DNA of 64,000 nt, taken from NCBI GenBank assembly GCA_032622095.1, contig CP136068.1, positions 125,683,989-125,747,988 of the forward strand, read 5' to 3'. This document shows positions 1-12,944 of the stretch, piece by piece. The position numbers and the translations under genes are program-made. How positions within the stretch are numbered: position 1 is the stretch's first letter; the number at the start of each line of letters is the position of its first letter. The notes under the pieces are model-generated. The model did no database searches and was not told the DNA's origin. It worked only from the letters and a program-made list of their open reading frames with translations. The stretch is from Siphonodentalium dalli. Its lineage: Eukaryota > Mollusca > Scaphopoda > Gadilida > Siphonodentaliidae.

Positions 1-100
1 GAGATTTGCGCAGGGGGGGGGGGTGGGTGGAAAAAAAGTTTTTTCCGGGCACATATGCCAGGGTGGGTGGGTGGTCGATAAGACCAACAAACAATTTTTT
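1..100. repeat. G-rich low-complexity stretch
   Basis: Runs of G with repeated GGGTGGGTGG. The same GGGGGTGGGTGGGT motif recurs inside the small inverted-repeat element at 281-494 (near 379-392), so this may be part of a related copy cut by the window edge. No coding potential seen. Confidence 0.5.
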
Positions 101-280
101 CCGCAACTCAAAAATATTATACAAACAGTATAGCCTGTAGCCCATGCTAATGGATTGAATTTTGAAATCCAAGATGGCTGCTGCCAGCCATGTCTTTTTT
201 GACCGAATGACCCCAAAATGACTCGTTCCTATTTACATGTCAATGTTAACATCCATGACTTAATAGTGTGCATTGAAATT

Positions 281-494
281 ATATACAGCTGTTTACAGTG
301 AATTTCCCCCCGCAAATCTCTGTTTTAGTGTCCAAAAATGGTCGGAAAAAACTGCCGAAAACGGAAAAAAAATGGAAGCGGGGGTGGGTGGGTCCCAACA
401 AGGGTCGAAAGTCAAAAATCAGCATACGTGCCTGCAAATATTTTCCGACTCCACCCTGACTTGCGGGGGGAATTCACTGTAAACAGCTGTATAT
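281..494. mobile_element. MITE-like element with ~34-bp terminal inverted repeats
   Basis: The left end (281-315) starts ATATACAGCTGTTTACAGTG. The right end (461-494) is its reverse complement with one base of difference across about 34 bp. The interior is only ~145 bp, G-rich, and encodes nothing recognisable. Length and structure fit a non-autonomous DNA transposon. I could not assign a superfamily and saw no clear target duplication. Confidence 0.7.
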
Positions 495-2483
495 GAATTT
501 ATGTGAATACTATTTGTGATGGATTGTATAGAACATTCTGTACTGTACTATAGTCTGGAGCATATAAAACAAAATGGCCGCCATGACAGACGCCATTTTT
601 TCTGGAGTCTGAAAGGTCACTTTTTCTAGTTAGCATCCGGAAAACAGAATCCGGCTTTTAAATTTGTACTCTGTGACCTTTTGACCTGGTTGACCTTGAT
701 CAGATATTCACAACCACATACACCCCCGTTGTATATAGAAATGCACGCCATTTCGTTTGGTATATAACATGTCCCCACTACATGTATTTAAATGCACTTC
801 TTGTTGGGTCCATTTCAATCTAACTACCCTTAAACAAATGCGATCGAAAAGAACTGTGGTAACTGGGAGAAACGATTACAATTTCCATACATTACAAACA
901 TATCTCGCAGCGAATGTTTTATATGTTGTCAGGAAGAAGCCCCTGCATACATTAAGAATAAAATAAATTCTGTAAACATTTTCAACCGATATATGTCGTA
1001 TTTTGACTGGACTATAACATAGGGTGCAAATGGAACTACTCAATCCGGGGGTGCATGCGCATTAAGAAAATCTTAGGTGGACACACCAACTGAGACCCTA
1101 TACAGCCACGTCCATATCCATCAAAGATTTACACTGTTTAATTTTCCCCTACCATGTACAGTTCCGGGCCTATATTATTGAAAATATCCTACTATATACA
1201 AGGCATGTATTAGCATGAAATTAAAACACAAACAAACATACGAATACGCCCACCCATGTGCACACACACCCTCCCCCGCCCACCAACACACACAACGACA
1301 AAGAAACATCGGCCATGTGCAGACCTGTCCGAAAGATAATGGTATATTCCATATAATGGGGACATTTTACTAGCTCAAGTCCTAAAGTACGTGCCATTCT
1401 ACGGATTTTCTTTCGTGCACGCGAATCCGAACTGGCGGAACCAGCTTCACCAATGATTTAAGGAAATGTTAGGCGGTCTGCATCCTAAATGGACCACACC
1501 GCCGTCAACAATTCATAAGTGAATAACTGACAAAATTTATAGCTTTTATAATGAAGTATGACTTAATATATATTACATAATTATTATAATAATTGAAAAT
1601 CGATTCATTAGAATGCGTGACTGACATTGAGTGATTATCAGTACTAATTCACCGACAAAAACAGTCAAAATGCGAAATATATAATCCGCATCTTTGACAT
1701 CCCAACTCCGGTTTGGCGACATCTTATTGCAGTGTCGATCCGCGGCTTTGACCCCCATAATTATGGTGGGTACCTACACTTGATCGCGGTTAGTGATTTT
1801 TTTATCTTTACGAATCGCACTGTAGGGTAGAACAACTTAAGGTTACTCGAACATATAATTTCTATTGATACACGCATTTTCCGCCGTTAGCAGCGGCTAA
1901 TTATACCTCAAACGAACTATCTAACGTCAAAAAGTGTCTAGGATTTATGATAAAAACGGATATGAGCCGGAATGTCCATTAAATGTAGCGGGGTGACAGC
2001 AAGCTACCATAATGAGGGAACATTACGCTTTACGAATTTATGTTTTAAATAATGGATAGCAACATCAACCTGGCGATAAATACATTCATCTGAGGGAGGA
2101 TATGTTCATTTATCAAAAACCGCATGGTCCGGTTTCGTGATACCTTCCGAGTTGGTGATATCAGGTACACGGGTTGAACTTTGTGTATAGCATATATGGT
2201 CATGTAGTACATGTAGCATCGTTTGGTGTCATAATTAAAACGTTCAACCCTTCAAATGAATTCGTAGAAAACACCTGTATTTGTGATTGCCACAATATAG
2301 TTGTAAACATTATATTGAAGGAACTTGTCCATATATGAGCAACGCTCACGTGCGAATGAATCAACTGTGACACGATAACACCAGTCGGCAGTCGCCACGT
2401 AGACACGCCCTCACTCGAGATAATTTACAGCTCCACCCTTTGATTGATTGTTTGACAATTCTAAACTGCGATGAAGAAAAGAC
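495..2483. other. No gene recognised
   Basis: AT-rich sequence with only short ORFs of unconvincing composition. A CA/CCC-rich patch lies near 1255-1300. No domain, RNA gene or clear repeat was recognised. Confidence 0.5.
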
Positions 2484-2920
2484 GGATTCGTCATCTCAAG
2501 TTTAGCCTCGGTAAAGCTGGTTTAGCTGGACCGCCGAATTAGATGGTTTAGTTGCTGGTTTAAGCTTATAAAACGCAGACAAATTATCGAAATTGACAAA
2601 AACTTATCCCCGCACGCTGTATAGGTGTGAGTGCTTGTCGCTTATAAATTTCCAATCAAAATATGGTCGCTGTCGTAATTATTGATTTTCGCAATCAATA
2701 AAACAAGGCGGTCCGCATTAGGAAAGTACGATTAATTATCTCGACGATACAGAGACACTACTGCTAAACCAGCGTCTGGCTGGACCAGGTTTAAACCAAA
2801 GATGACGAATGCGTCACTTAAACCTGCGTTCGCGGGTTTAAACCACGGATTTTGCTGACTCACGGCGGTTTAAACCTAGAGGTTTACGTAGACCAGGTTT
2901 AAACCTGAGATGACGAATCG
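2484..2920. mobile_element. MITE-like foldback with nested inverted repeats
   Basis: The left terminus (from 2484) carries GATTCGTCATCTCA followed by GTTTA-rich sequence. The right terminus (to 2920) carries TGAGATGACGAATC preceded by AGGTTTAAACC. Further copies of the GGTTTAAACC motif and a second GATGACGAATGCG (about 2800-2815) lie inside the right half, so the ends contain subterminal repeats. About 437 bp, non-coding, typical of a non-autonomous DNA transposon. Confidence 0.65.
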
Positions 2921-3760
2921 GGCCAATATCTTGGGTTTTCGATGAAATGTACAATATATCAAACTAAAAATATTGAGTTTTATCTAGAAAGTAACGTGTT
3001 TAATAATAAAATAGCGTGAAGATAATTTGAATGTTGAATTTTAGTTTGGCAAATTAAATACATAGTTATACCATCCATAGAATAAAACCCTAATTTCCAT
3101 GATCGATGAGTTCCGTTTTCACCCCATGGAGTCGGAATGGTTCAACTTAAATTGAACAAATGTAACATTAATTACTGGTTTGAACATAAAAATCAGAAAC
3201 AAATATTAAGTTGCTTTGTGTCTAACCGAACCAACGTGAACCGAGGATACCAGTATAAGGCTCATCGAGAAGCGTTTAAGACTACCATTGTATTCCGGAC
3301 AGAATTATTTCTCTACCAAACGATCGCTAACCTAAACGAGCTTCAAGAGTAAAACGAAATGTGTTTAACATGCGAATGCCATAATAGAACTCCGTTGGAT
3401 CAGATTGGATCAAAAAATTTATTATCGGCTGGTTGATATACGCCACTAAACGACGTTTGATATTAGTCGAGATAGAATATAATGTTCGTTATAAATCTGG
3501 GGGGTTATTTGCCAATCTCCATCATTCAGTCTTGAAAATAATAACATGAATTAATTAGGAACAAAGTAAACTAATATATTCATACTGTGCCAGGACAGGT
3601 GAACTGCATACGTTCAAACGGTGCCGCAATCAATATGCCTAAGCACAACAGTTTTGCTGATATTTAAATGGAAGAGGAATAAAGGAATAACTTGACATGT
3701 ATCTAAAACATATTTAATGTTTCAATCCACGTGGGCGTTATTACGTATTGTTATATTATG
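2921..3760. other. No gene recognised
   Basis: AT-rich DNA. A 71-codon ORF at 3137-3352 has no recognisable motif and is not supported by any splice or domain signal, so I do not call it. Confidence 0.45.
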
Positions 3761-3844
3761 CCTACTTGCCCTCATCAATCGAAAAAAGTAATAAGTAAAC
3801 GTCCTCATGTTATTACTTTTTTCGATTCATGAGGGCAAGTAGGC
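3761..3844. repeat. Near-perfect hairpin
   Basis: CCTACTTGCCCTCAT...CGAAAAAAGTAATAA on the left pairs with TTATTACTTTTTTCG...ATGAGGGCAAGTAGG on the right around a loop of roughly 18 bases. The stem is about 30 bp. It may be a very short MITE or a remnant foldback. Confidence 0.7.
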
Positions 3845-3893
3845 CATATATGATCATCTGGCCCAACAAGTTTTCACTTTGTCAGTTCTTGTT

Positions 3894-4030
3894 AAGCAAG
3901 AGCAGACGCCAAAATGATGCAGGTAAGACGGTGGCGAAGCTTTTGCCATGTCACAGTGCACACTAGAGTTACTCCCACTACACCAGCATGATGGAGATCT
4001 TTCGGATTCAATGGTAATGGGGTCTCTTTA
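3894..4030. repeat. 137-bp perfect direct repeat, copy 1
   Basis: Identical, by direct reading, to 4329-4465 (offset 435 bp). It contains a consensus splice-donor-like CAG|GTAAGA at about 3920-3928. No ORF shared by both copies is convincing. Perfect identity implies recent duplication, gene conversion, or short LTR-like termini. Confidence 0.85.
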
Positions 4031-4328
4031 ATGGGAACAACATGAGATTTAGGCTATGCAAGGTCACACTATATGGCTCGTTTAAACGTGCCACGATATT
4101 ACACTGTATGTACATGTATGTATTGCCTTGCCAATTTCTTCCATACTCGTTATAGGTTTGGGTTTATCATCGCTGGAAGCAACGTTGCAGTAGACTACGC
4201 GCTAAAAGTTAATGTGACGATTGATCAGAATAGAATCGAATTTCGCGGTCGTGTGGATACAAAATGAAAGAATATTCTAACCACAAATTCATCGCTGCCA
4301 TTCCCCGTTGGAACGAATTTCACTGCTG

Positions 4329-4465
4329 AAGCAAGAGCAGACGCCAAAATGATGCAGGTAAGACGGTGGCGAAGCTTTTGCCATGTCACAGTGCACACTA
4401 GAGTTACTCCCACTACACCAGCATGATGGAGATCTTTCGGATTCAATGGTAATGGGGTCTCTTTA
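4329..4465. repeat. 137-bp perfect direct repeat, copy 2
   Basis: Second copy of the 3894-4030 sequence, with no difference seen. The 298 bp between copies is AT-rich and non-coding. The layout (137 + 298 + 137) resembles a tiny terminal-repeat element, but no TG...CA ends, primer-binding site or target duplication were seen. Confidence 0.85.
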
Positions 4466-4696
4466 AATGGACATAATGCACTCGCAGTACATGTAGGTAT
4501 ATGTGAAAAATAAAAACAGTTTGTAAACCCATAACCAAGAAGATCGTGGAAATATAGATAGACATCATTCTTATTTTTAATATTGATAACTCTCCAATGA
4601 AGATACTTCGCACGTTTGTTGTTTATTTGTTTAGTTAGGGTTTAACGTCATTTTATCTGTTAGGCCATATCAGTAAGTCTTCATGTAAGAATACAC

Positions 4697-4741
4697 TAAC
4701 CCTAACTCTAACTCCAACCCTAGCCCTGACCCTACCCCTAA
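4697..4741 (-). repeat. Degenerate interstitial telomere-like repeat
   Basis: A run of CCCTAA-related hexamers (CCCTAAC, CTCTAAC, CCTAGCC, CCTGACC, CCTACCC) covers about 45 bp. This is the reverse strand of TTAGGG-type repeats, degenerate and short. It fits an interstitial telomeric remnant or chance amplification, not a chromosome end. Confidence 0.5.
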
Positions 4742-7644
4742 CATATATGGAGAATGGAGGTGGTGTGTTGTTTCCTGTATTCTTGCATGAAGGATATACC
4801 CCATATGACGACTGAGATAAACAGAAAAAATATTTAGCGAAGCAACTGCGAGTAGATGTAACTGAGAATAAGACTAAAAAGTAACAAAATATATACAAAC
4901 AAAAACACCCAAAATCAGAACGAGAGTTCTTGATTTGGGGTCAGTACAATTAAGAAGCTGACCATTGTGCAAACACATATACAAAACATGAATATGGAAA
5001 CAGATAGAAAAAAATCATTGGATGGGATCAACCAGCGAGTGAACATAGAATACAAATAACTACTGTATTTTCTCAAAGAAATGACAACAATGTAAAAACT
5101 TTATGACATGTAGTCAGCAAAGATTGATTCGTCGCCATTCACATTCGGCTGATTAACCTATTGTTGATGGTAATATATCGCATACATCATAAATAGGTGC
5201 TATATATTGTCGCCTTCAATATGCATTGTTACACTGACTACATGCGTCCCTAATCCAAACGGACAAAAGGAGGATTAACTGTAAAAAAAATAAAAAATAA
5301 TAGTTACCTTTTGCGGTATTTGCATTGAGATCATGTTACAAAGTGCTTAAACAGACTCAATGAAAAATTTAGAGAACATCGCTTTCTTCCGACTCACATT
5401 TTAACCACGGCTGTTTGATGAAAGTTTGATTATGACAGAAATATGGGATTACCGTATTGTGAAACTAAAGATTACATATTACTGTCGACATAACACTGCT
5501 GACTGCGCTACATTTAAATATATTTCTTGTTTTGGATTCCCATTATGTTGTCTGTAATTCGGCACACGTAACGAATAACCCACGTTAGATTATGTTGTAT
5601 GACTAGATAGTTAACATCCCATAATTAAAACCCCACTTGCCAAAATGTTTGCCAAATGAAAATATGTTTTACCAAATGAAAATAGTTTTTGCCATTGGCA
5701 AATTTGGCAAGCGGCAGCGCGAACCCTGTGCTCAACGCACGCCGAACAATGTTTAATGACAGTGCGTATCTGCACCGACCATTCGAAAACACGCACATTT
5801 GTACCATGCTTCCTCAATGATACAACCACGCATCTTACAGTTTTATGTTACGAGCCTTACAAAGAAATCAACACAATAAGATCTTAGCGGTGATATATAC
5901 TTTGAGCATATTGCTCAATCGCATATGTGTGCATGTGGATTTCCTGTCTAAAATACACAACACTTCTGTTTTGAATGCCAACTATATAGTCGTGAACGAG
6001 GAATGCTGTCCTACTCTTATGTTGCGCAATTTGGTACCATATATCAGTTATAACGGTTATTTTCGGCGATCCTATATATAGATTACAGTGGTGTGAATAA
6101 AGCTTGGAGCGCCCTGGGGCAGATGCGGGAGTAATCTAAAAGAGAGATTAAAACAGACACTGGATCCTGATTTTGACCTGTGTTTGTTTAGCCTAAAACA
6201 TACAGTGCACCTAATATTTTCCAGTTCATTTAAGGCTGGAACACAAACATTACGACTAGCTTATGTGCATATTTATTTTTATAGTAAGTTTTGATCCGAA
6301 AACACGCCGACTGTTGGCCTTCCAAAACTGTCGACTATCTCAAACACTGATGAACAATGAACCGAAATAATATAATGTTGACACACACTGATCGACTGTT
6401 TCCGGCCACGTATATAATTGGCGCGGTGATGATCAGAACACTTAAATTCTGAGTTACAACAGTGGATGTCACACCCATGAAATAATCTTTGACCAGGATA
6501 TGTTATTTCTTTTCAGTTCTATGCCGATGGGTTATTGCTGCTCAACACAACACACCGACTTATACCATTCACAAAGGCTAACCTCTTTGATATTTACCCT
6601 GATGGGAATCCGCTAATCTATGACATCACGTTCCTGTAAAGGGACGGACGTTTCATTAGCAAAGAAGATGTGATCAATCAACTGATATCATGATATCAGA
6701 CAATTCATAACATTGGATCAATGATGAATAAATATGCTAGCCATGTACCCTTGCGGTGCCCTTGGTATGTTCCATGGAAGCCGTCGCTACATTATTCCAA
6801 TCACTTTGCAGTAAGCGGTATATCATTCATGATTGTGGATATACTATGGATGGTTGAATGACAGAATTGCATGACTGATCCCCAGTATCCGTGACTACAG
6901 CTGCTGGATAAATAGGATTATGTTCTGTAGTGGATTTTTGGAAAAAAAACGATAAGTGTGTGTTTTGTGTTGACATCGGTATAAACTGTGGCGACTTCGG
7001 CACTTGAGCATGTACTTGTGTGATTTATAAAATAAAGTAGTAAAATTGGCGTATACGTTGTGATGGTACGTACTATGCCCTACTTCATTAAGATACCAGC
7101 TGGGTTTGTTCGTTTTCATCCGATAACAGCATGTGTACAGAACAGACGATATGTGTATGGCATGGAGAATGGTACTTCATAATATGTTACCATGTACCTT
7201 AATACTTAGTCCGCCTCACTAAAATTACCACCCTACCAATTGAATCCAGACATAAGCATAAGCTATAATTTAGTCATGCGAATCATGCCTCGATCATCCT
7301 GATCAAACTCAAATGCTTTGCCCGCTTCCGCGAGTCTCGCGCCGTATTGCTGTAGACCATACAATCACAAAAATGTAAACAAGCCTCAACATATTGTTAT
7401 TCTCTATGACCATACAATACATGGTCATTGTTAGCACTCATTCCTCAAATATCCCATTATCTTTTTCTGCACTGGCATGCTTTTCCAGCGCCTTATTTTG
7501 AGTCCATAACGAACTGCAACATTAGACGCATAATGATTTACATGTATCGCCCGATCCGCATAACATTGTCAGGTATAAATGCATGTACTTAACGACGGTA
7601 ATTTTTTGCTCAACTTTACTTTGAGCTATTGCCATGGCATCGAA
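4742..7644. other. No gene recognised
   Basis: Mostly AT-rich. Two small items: a short internal repeat of GCCAAATGAAAATA-like units at 5637-5710, and an 18-bp perfect palindrome CTGATATCATGATATCAG at 6682-6699. No domain, tRNA or clear transposon ends. Confidence 0.45.
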
Positions 7645-8363
7645 TCAGTGCTATAAGGTCGTAACTCCATTTTGGCGGGAAATGAGTATTTGATATCATT
7701 CGAATCGTGAGAAAAAATCCAATCCGACGGGCCAAACTGTTTTTGCATTGGAGGGCAAATATTCTCACAAACCAGTGACACAAATGTCGTATCTCCAGCG
7801 ATCTTCACAATTATTCGTGCTATAAGGTCGTATGTCCAACAGCAGCCAATCGGATACTTCAGGTTGTCCACGTGACTTTTGTTTTGTGTTTGTAAATTCT
7901 CAGATGTGTGCTATATGGTCGTATCTCCATGTCAGTCACGTGGTCATTTGGTGATTAAAATTGTGTGATTGTGCCACACATTTATGTATAATGATGCACA
8001 TGAGTGAATATTCATAATGTAGAATAGGCACTTTTTAGTTCATAGACACTTGCGATTGCCACCATATTTAGCTTAATCTGCATGTATTAGCACAACTTCC
8101 GTATAGCACGGAAACCAATAGTCGTTGGCGTATCAAAAGGTTGTATCTCCAAACAAGTTATTGCTTTTTAAAAGAAAACGAGGGAGTAAACAGAAAAAAA
8201 TGTGTGGTTCAATGGACAGCTACATGTGTGTAATGTCAGTTTTCATTTGGATAAATACAACAATACGTCATGCTTTGTCAACAGGAGAAATGTTGTCTGA
8301 AAACTTCAACCGTCATCATTTCGCGGAAAGTTGAAAATGTGGGTTACAACCTTATAGCACTGA
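7645..8363. mobile_element. Inverted-repeat element with internal subterminal repeats
   Basis: The left end TCAGTGCTATAAGGTCGTAA is matched in inverse by TTACAACCTTATAGCACTGA at 8344-8363, with one mismatch. The motif GTGCTATAAGGTCGTA recurs internally near 7817 and 7907, as subterminal transposase-binding repeats often do. About 720 bp, with no recognisable product. Flanks GCATCGAA and GCGACGAA could be a decayed 8-bp target duplication, but this is weak. Confidence 0.55.
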
Positions 8364-8416
8364 TGCGACGAATTGGGTTATCCTGTATGTGCTTGCGTGT
8401 GTGCGTCCATCGCCAA

Positions 8417-9185
8417 TTTACTTTGGCTCAACCTGTAGGCCGCATCCCTCGTCCCGATCATAACGAAACTTCATATGGATCATCGAAATTAGATAAAAAA
8501 CATGGCCGCCAGCAGCCATTTTGAATTTCAAATTCAAATCGATCGGCACACCATGTAACCCGCATTTGTTGGAAAAAATGTTTTGAAAATGTATAGGCAT
8601 GATTATGATCACCTCTAGATGGTAGCTGTCGAATTATCATTTATATAGAATAGAGCCGTCGGCGGCCATCATGTATTTTAAACTTTGTATTACTAAGTCA
8701 TTTTGGCACATCCTACAGACCACATAACTCGTTCTATCATAGCCAAATGGCTCTTCGTGCTGACCTATAGATGGGAGCCATTGATTTTTTCCCAATATTC
8801 GTTGAAAATAATGGCTGCCAGCAGCCCTTTTGCATTTTACTCGTCGTATGACAAAATCTTTTGGGCAAGTTTTGGCGCACCCTACATACCACATCCTTCA
8901 TCCGATTGTCACGAAACTTCATATGGACCTTCTGGATGAGCCATCAATTTTACTCAAAAACATACTCTTTGTATGAATAAATCCTTTGAAATGCAATACA
9001 TGCCATACCCGTCACTTCATCGTCACCAAACTGCATATGGTTCTTCGGGGTAACCTCTAGATATGAGCTGTCTTTGTTAATTTCTCCGAAAGTTATTAGA
9101 AAACATGGATGCCAGCAGCCATCTTGCATTTCACATCTGAATCCGTCAGCACAGCCTGTAGCTCACATTTATTGGAGAAAAGTTT
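8417..9185. repeat. Diverged tandem repeats (about 3-4 units)
   Basis: Related blocks recur. Each has a 'TTCATATGGA/TCTTC' phrase, then a 'GGCNGCCAGCAGCCATTTTG' phrase, then 'CATTTCA.ATTC' and 'GGCACA.C.TGTA'. Copies start near 8430, 8660, 8790 and 9030, with deletions and an uneven spacing of 130-240 bp. This is an old non-coding array; the ORFs on both strands here are repeat-driven. Confidence 0.55.
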
Positions 9186-11522
9186 GAAAAGAAAATAATT
9201 TCATATACACTATACATTCCCTTTGCTGAAACTTTTGATCTTCTTTCTTCGTTATCATTATATTGACTGCTCAGAAAGTTGAGCTACAGTGTCATTGGCA
9301 CTTTCATTTACCATTTATAGATACTTATTTGTGCACCGTACGCCCATTGACCCCACAATTACGTTATATACAACCAAATAATGGACTTACTATGGGCATA
9401 GTATCGGAAGGGCGATAACCCAATTTAGAACGCACTTTCAACGAAATGACGGGAGAGCTCGGAAACAATTTATAAGTCAAATCCACCTATTGGGTGGGTG
9501 AGCTTGGGAGAGGGTTGGTGTCATTCTTTAAAATCGCTTCTTTGAAAAAAAGAACGCTCTTTAAAACGCTGTTTAATTAAAACATTCTGTTCTGAATATT
9601 TTATCCGTTATTTCGTTGGCTAATATAAGTATCATGCTGTGCTTGTCTGTTCAGTATTACGATTTATATAACGTCATTGTGGGCTCGATGGGCATGATAA
9701 CTATACGGCACATACTTAAGTATATACAGATGGTAAATGAGTATCAACATCTGATAACGCTGTGCAGAAAATAACACGAATGAACCAACTCACGACTTGC
9801 CAGGTGTTCGCTCTTTAAAATGTGTTTTCAGTTTGGCCCGCGCCATAAAACTGAATAACGGATAAAAGTCCACTATGAGCTAATTTCAGAATCAAATAAT
9901 CCAATATGAACCTATGTTAATATTATAGGTCGATTATAAACATATTGGCGCAAGGATCTGTTGAAAAAAAAATATGCACTGTCAACCAGCCGGGTGGATA
10001 ACAAGTGCATTCACAATGTTGATTTTTGTTGTTTTTCGTATTTTGGAACCCATCTACCCATCCGTGTAATTTTTATCCATCAACCTTTTGACACGCATCT
10101 CTTGCCATCGCCAAATTCGGTCCATTTAAGCGTCCATTAATTCCATCCAGATTATGTATTAACTTTCTGTAACTATTCCCATTTAATACAAAATATTTAT
10201 TCAGTTGCATTGCCACTACTGTCTGAACTCATGAATGACGCAGAATCCGAAAAGGGAGGCTATATATTATATAATAATTATGTTCTGCCCACCAGCCAAC
10301 CAGTTGTTTTATATTAACAAACAAAATAAGACACTGGACAAGATTTACAAGTACTCTAATAGCTGCTATGAAACAAAATGGCTACTCGTTCGTGTTCTTT
10401 TGATCTTATTAACAATTTTGATCAACCTAATTAATTATATAAATACATGTATATATTCAACACTCTTTTTCTGGCATATTCTTACAATAGCACCGATTGC
10501 TGAAAGTTACTGATTAAAATTTCGAGAAAATGGGTTACCTTTGGGGCACCATTGCTTTTGCGTGCTCAGTTTAAAGGGTTCGTGTCCACACTCATCACCA
10601 CAAAGCAGTGCAATATCAAACGTTACCATTTCTTCGCGTGAATCTGTAAATATCCACTAGCCGTCTGGCTGTGCTATTGCAACATCACACCCTTGTCATT
10701 ATAGTTGTACCAGTCTGCATATACACTGTATGCACTGAGATATGCAGATGTATGCAGATGCATGCATATCAAAGACAAAGTTTTCAACGTTGACGTGTAG
10801 TGAAACTGAATGACTTTGCGTGTTACAGGAAATTGTTTATCTATTCTACCATAATCCAGTCTTTATTGAAACTTGATTAATCTGTAATAATTGACATTCT
10901 TCATAAATCTTAAATAACCATGTCGACAGCTCAGAAGTGCTAGGTCACAATAACATCCCGATACCATTCATTCATACCAACAAGATAGCAAGCATCATAG
11001 CGACATGTTTGCAAGCATAATAGCTGATAGTTAATGGAGAAATAACCAGAAAATAACCATATATTGTGCACATAACTCGATGAAAGATAATATAAATTAT
11101 TATTACATATGCAACTGTTTCCGTTCACAGAAAGACACATACCACCTTTCAAAGTTAGTTTTGAGTGAATTTTACCAATGTTATCACTTATCGGGGTGGG
11201 TGAAAACTACTTTATGAGCTTCTGTTCGAGTCCCACTGTGGACACGCCACATTTCCAGTTAGGTCAATGTTACGGGTCAACAGGAAATCAAACTAACGCG
11301 TGTAGAAAACACAAGTTTTCACTAATCGCCGACGAATGTGACATTTTTCGAACAGTATTATCAACATATTCAGATGTATGGCAAAACAGTTATGAAATAT
11401 ATAACATAATGTCAAGTTTTCGGGTATTTTGAGAAAAAATCTTGAAAAATCAATTTTGGTTTTTTGTCTTGCAAACTAATGACAATTTATCGGACGCTTG
11501 ATAAGTTATTGAGATGATACAT
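9186..11522. other. No gene recognised
   Basis: AT-rich. A hydrophobic 92-codon ORF at 10235-10513 has no recognisable family and very AT-biased composition. Two CGCTCTTTA motifs (9555, 9809) also occur in other repeats of this window. Nothing else supported. Confidence 0.45.
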
Positions 11523-11692
11523 ATGTGTTATACACACAATGTATTTGTATCGATTCATGTATCGCGACGAGGCTAGTTTTCGTGGCCATATAGCGACGAG
11601 GCGACCTTGGTCGCCGAGTCGCTATATGGCCACGAAAACTAGCCGAGTCGCGATACATGAATCGTTACAAACACAGTGTGTATATAACACAT
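11523..11692. mobile_element. 170-bp foldback (near-perfect palindrome)
   Basis: The arms meet at GGCGACC-TT-GGTCGCC (11600-11615) and extend outward about 80 bp each: ATGTGTTATACACAC... on the left against ...GTGTGTATATAACACAT on the right, with few mismatches. There is almost no loop, so it could extrude as a cruciform. It is probably a foldback-type MITE; no autonomous partner was seen. Confidence 0.75.
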
Positions 11693-11772
11693 TTATATAC
11701 CATTGGTGTGACAGAATCCACCGCACAAATTACATTTTAGGGGTTTCTTAAATGCCAAAACTGTTGAATTTG

Positions 11773-11875
11773 TGTCTGACGATTAGCTTTCTTGAGTAAA
11801 TTCTCCCAACCTGCAAAGGTATCTGTGTCACGCGATTAGCTCGCTTTGCTAAATTCTCACAACCTGCAAGTTAAC
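11773..11875. repeat. Two-copy ~51-bp tandem repeat
   Basis: Two adjacent units share CGATTAGCT, TAAATTCTC and CAACCTGCAA at matching spacing (about 11781-11817 and 11832-11868). Non-coding. Confidence 0.5.
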
Positions 11876-11924
11876 GGAAATTGTATTCAATGGACACAAT
11901 CTCTTACACTTATAATAAATACTG

Positions 11925-12520
11925 AACAAATACCTATTAGTTACTTTGTGATATGTTATACCATAATACCCATGATGGTAGGCAATCAAATAATGTTAAA
12001 ACGTTGGAACTATTTGTTTATAGTACGCAAGAATATACGTTGGAATGTCGTTTTGATTTTTCACGCGATTGATGTGACGTCAGTTCATTCATGATTTTGA
12101 ACCAGTCAACGACGTCACGAGCGCCTTGTATCGCAACTGCAGTAACGATACAGATGTTTTTATCGCCAATGCGTTATCGCCAATTGTATCAGGGAATTTC
12201 GTAGGAAATGGTAGATAAAAAAAACAAAAACTTCCTGAAATATCTCACTTTCAGAAAATATATGACATAACCGTAATTATCCTGAAGGTATCCACTCAGT
12301 ATCCATAAACTTAACCCTCCCCCATAAACGCTCTCAGATAACTGAATTTGACCAATTAAGATATTGTTTTGTGAAAGGGTTACATTAATTGTCGGGTGCT
12401 GTATGATAAGTTGCAGAATAATATTCTGAATATCTATGCTATATGTATTCCCACCGGACCTGACCAATTTACAACTTTCCACTATAAATACCACCAAAAA
12501 AGCGAATGGGACATCCAATT
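11925..12520 (-). repeat. Dispersed repeat, copy A (inverse of 40650-41233)
   Basis: Read on the minus strand, 12220 down to 11925 matches 40930-41233 closely, including CGATAACGCATTGGCGATAA and GTGACGTCGTTGACTGGTTC. The next 300 bp (to 12520) align only loosely, although both copies there keep an ORF with a hydrophobic stretch that ends in a similar LSTISY segment. In another frame both copies keep a ~42-codon open stretch containing LLQLRYKALVTSLTG with a shared stop. Family unknown. Confidence 0.6.
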
Positions 12521-12680
12521 TTCAAAGTTTTTTGTCGATTGAATTGAATTTTCTCGGGCACAGTATTGATTTCTGATGATAAATCACAACATAATAACTT
12601 TCCTGGATATATTATTCCAAACTATGTATATGCGCTTCGTGTGGTTGTTCTTATAATCATAATTAAGGCTCCAAAGTTGA

Positions 12681-12704
12681 CCCCCCCCCACCCCCCCCCC
12701 CCCC
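12681..12704. repeat. Poly-C run
   Basis: Near-homopolymer of C with one A. Similar G runs occur at 23900-23913 and 25856-25870. Likely length-polymorphic and prone to sequencing error. Confidence 0.8.
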
Positions 12705-12944
12705 ATTTCGTAATATGCGCTAATATACGGACCAGAATACAGAAACACAATTGGCATATTTGTGATTAGTTGGAAGTGTCATTTCGGTTAGTATGTTCTT
12801 CTTTTTCGTTAGACAAGACATTATTCAACCCAGAAAAAGAGTTTCTTGAATAATAAGTGGTGTGTATACAATGTATATCATGAAACATAGGATTGGCAAT
12901 CATTTGGCTGCGTAATATTTTACCACCATCTATTATTCCTCATC

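Noticed and set aside
4225-4446. 73-codon minus-strand ORF over the second 137-bp repeat
   Set aside because: The first copy does not keep the same frame beyond the repeat, and there is no recognisable domain.
3894-4465. LTR retrotransposon
   Set aside because: No TG...CA ends, primer-binding site, polypurine tract or coding region between the repeats.
4697-4741. Chromosome end
   Set aside because: Short, degenerate and internal; unique sequence continues on both sides.
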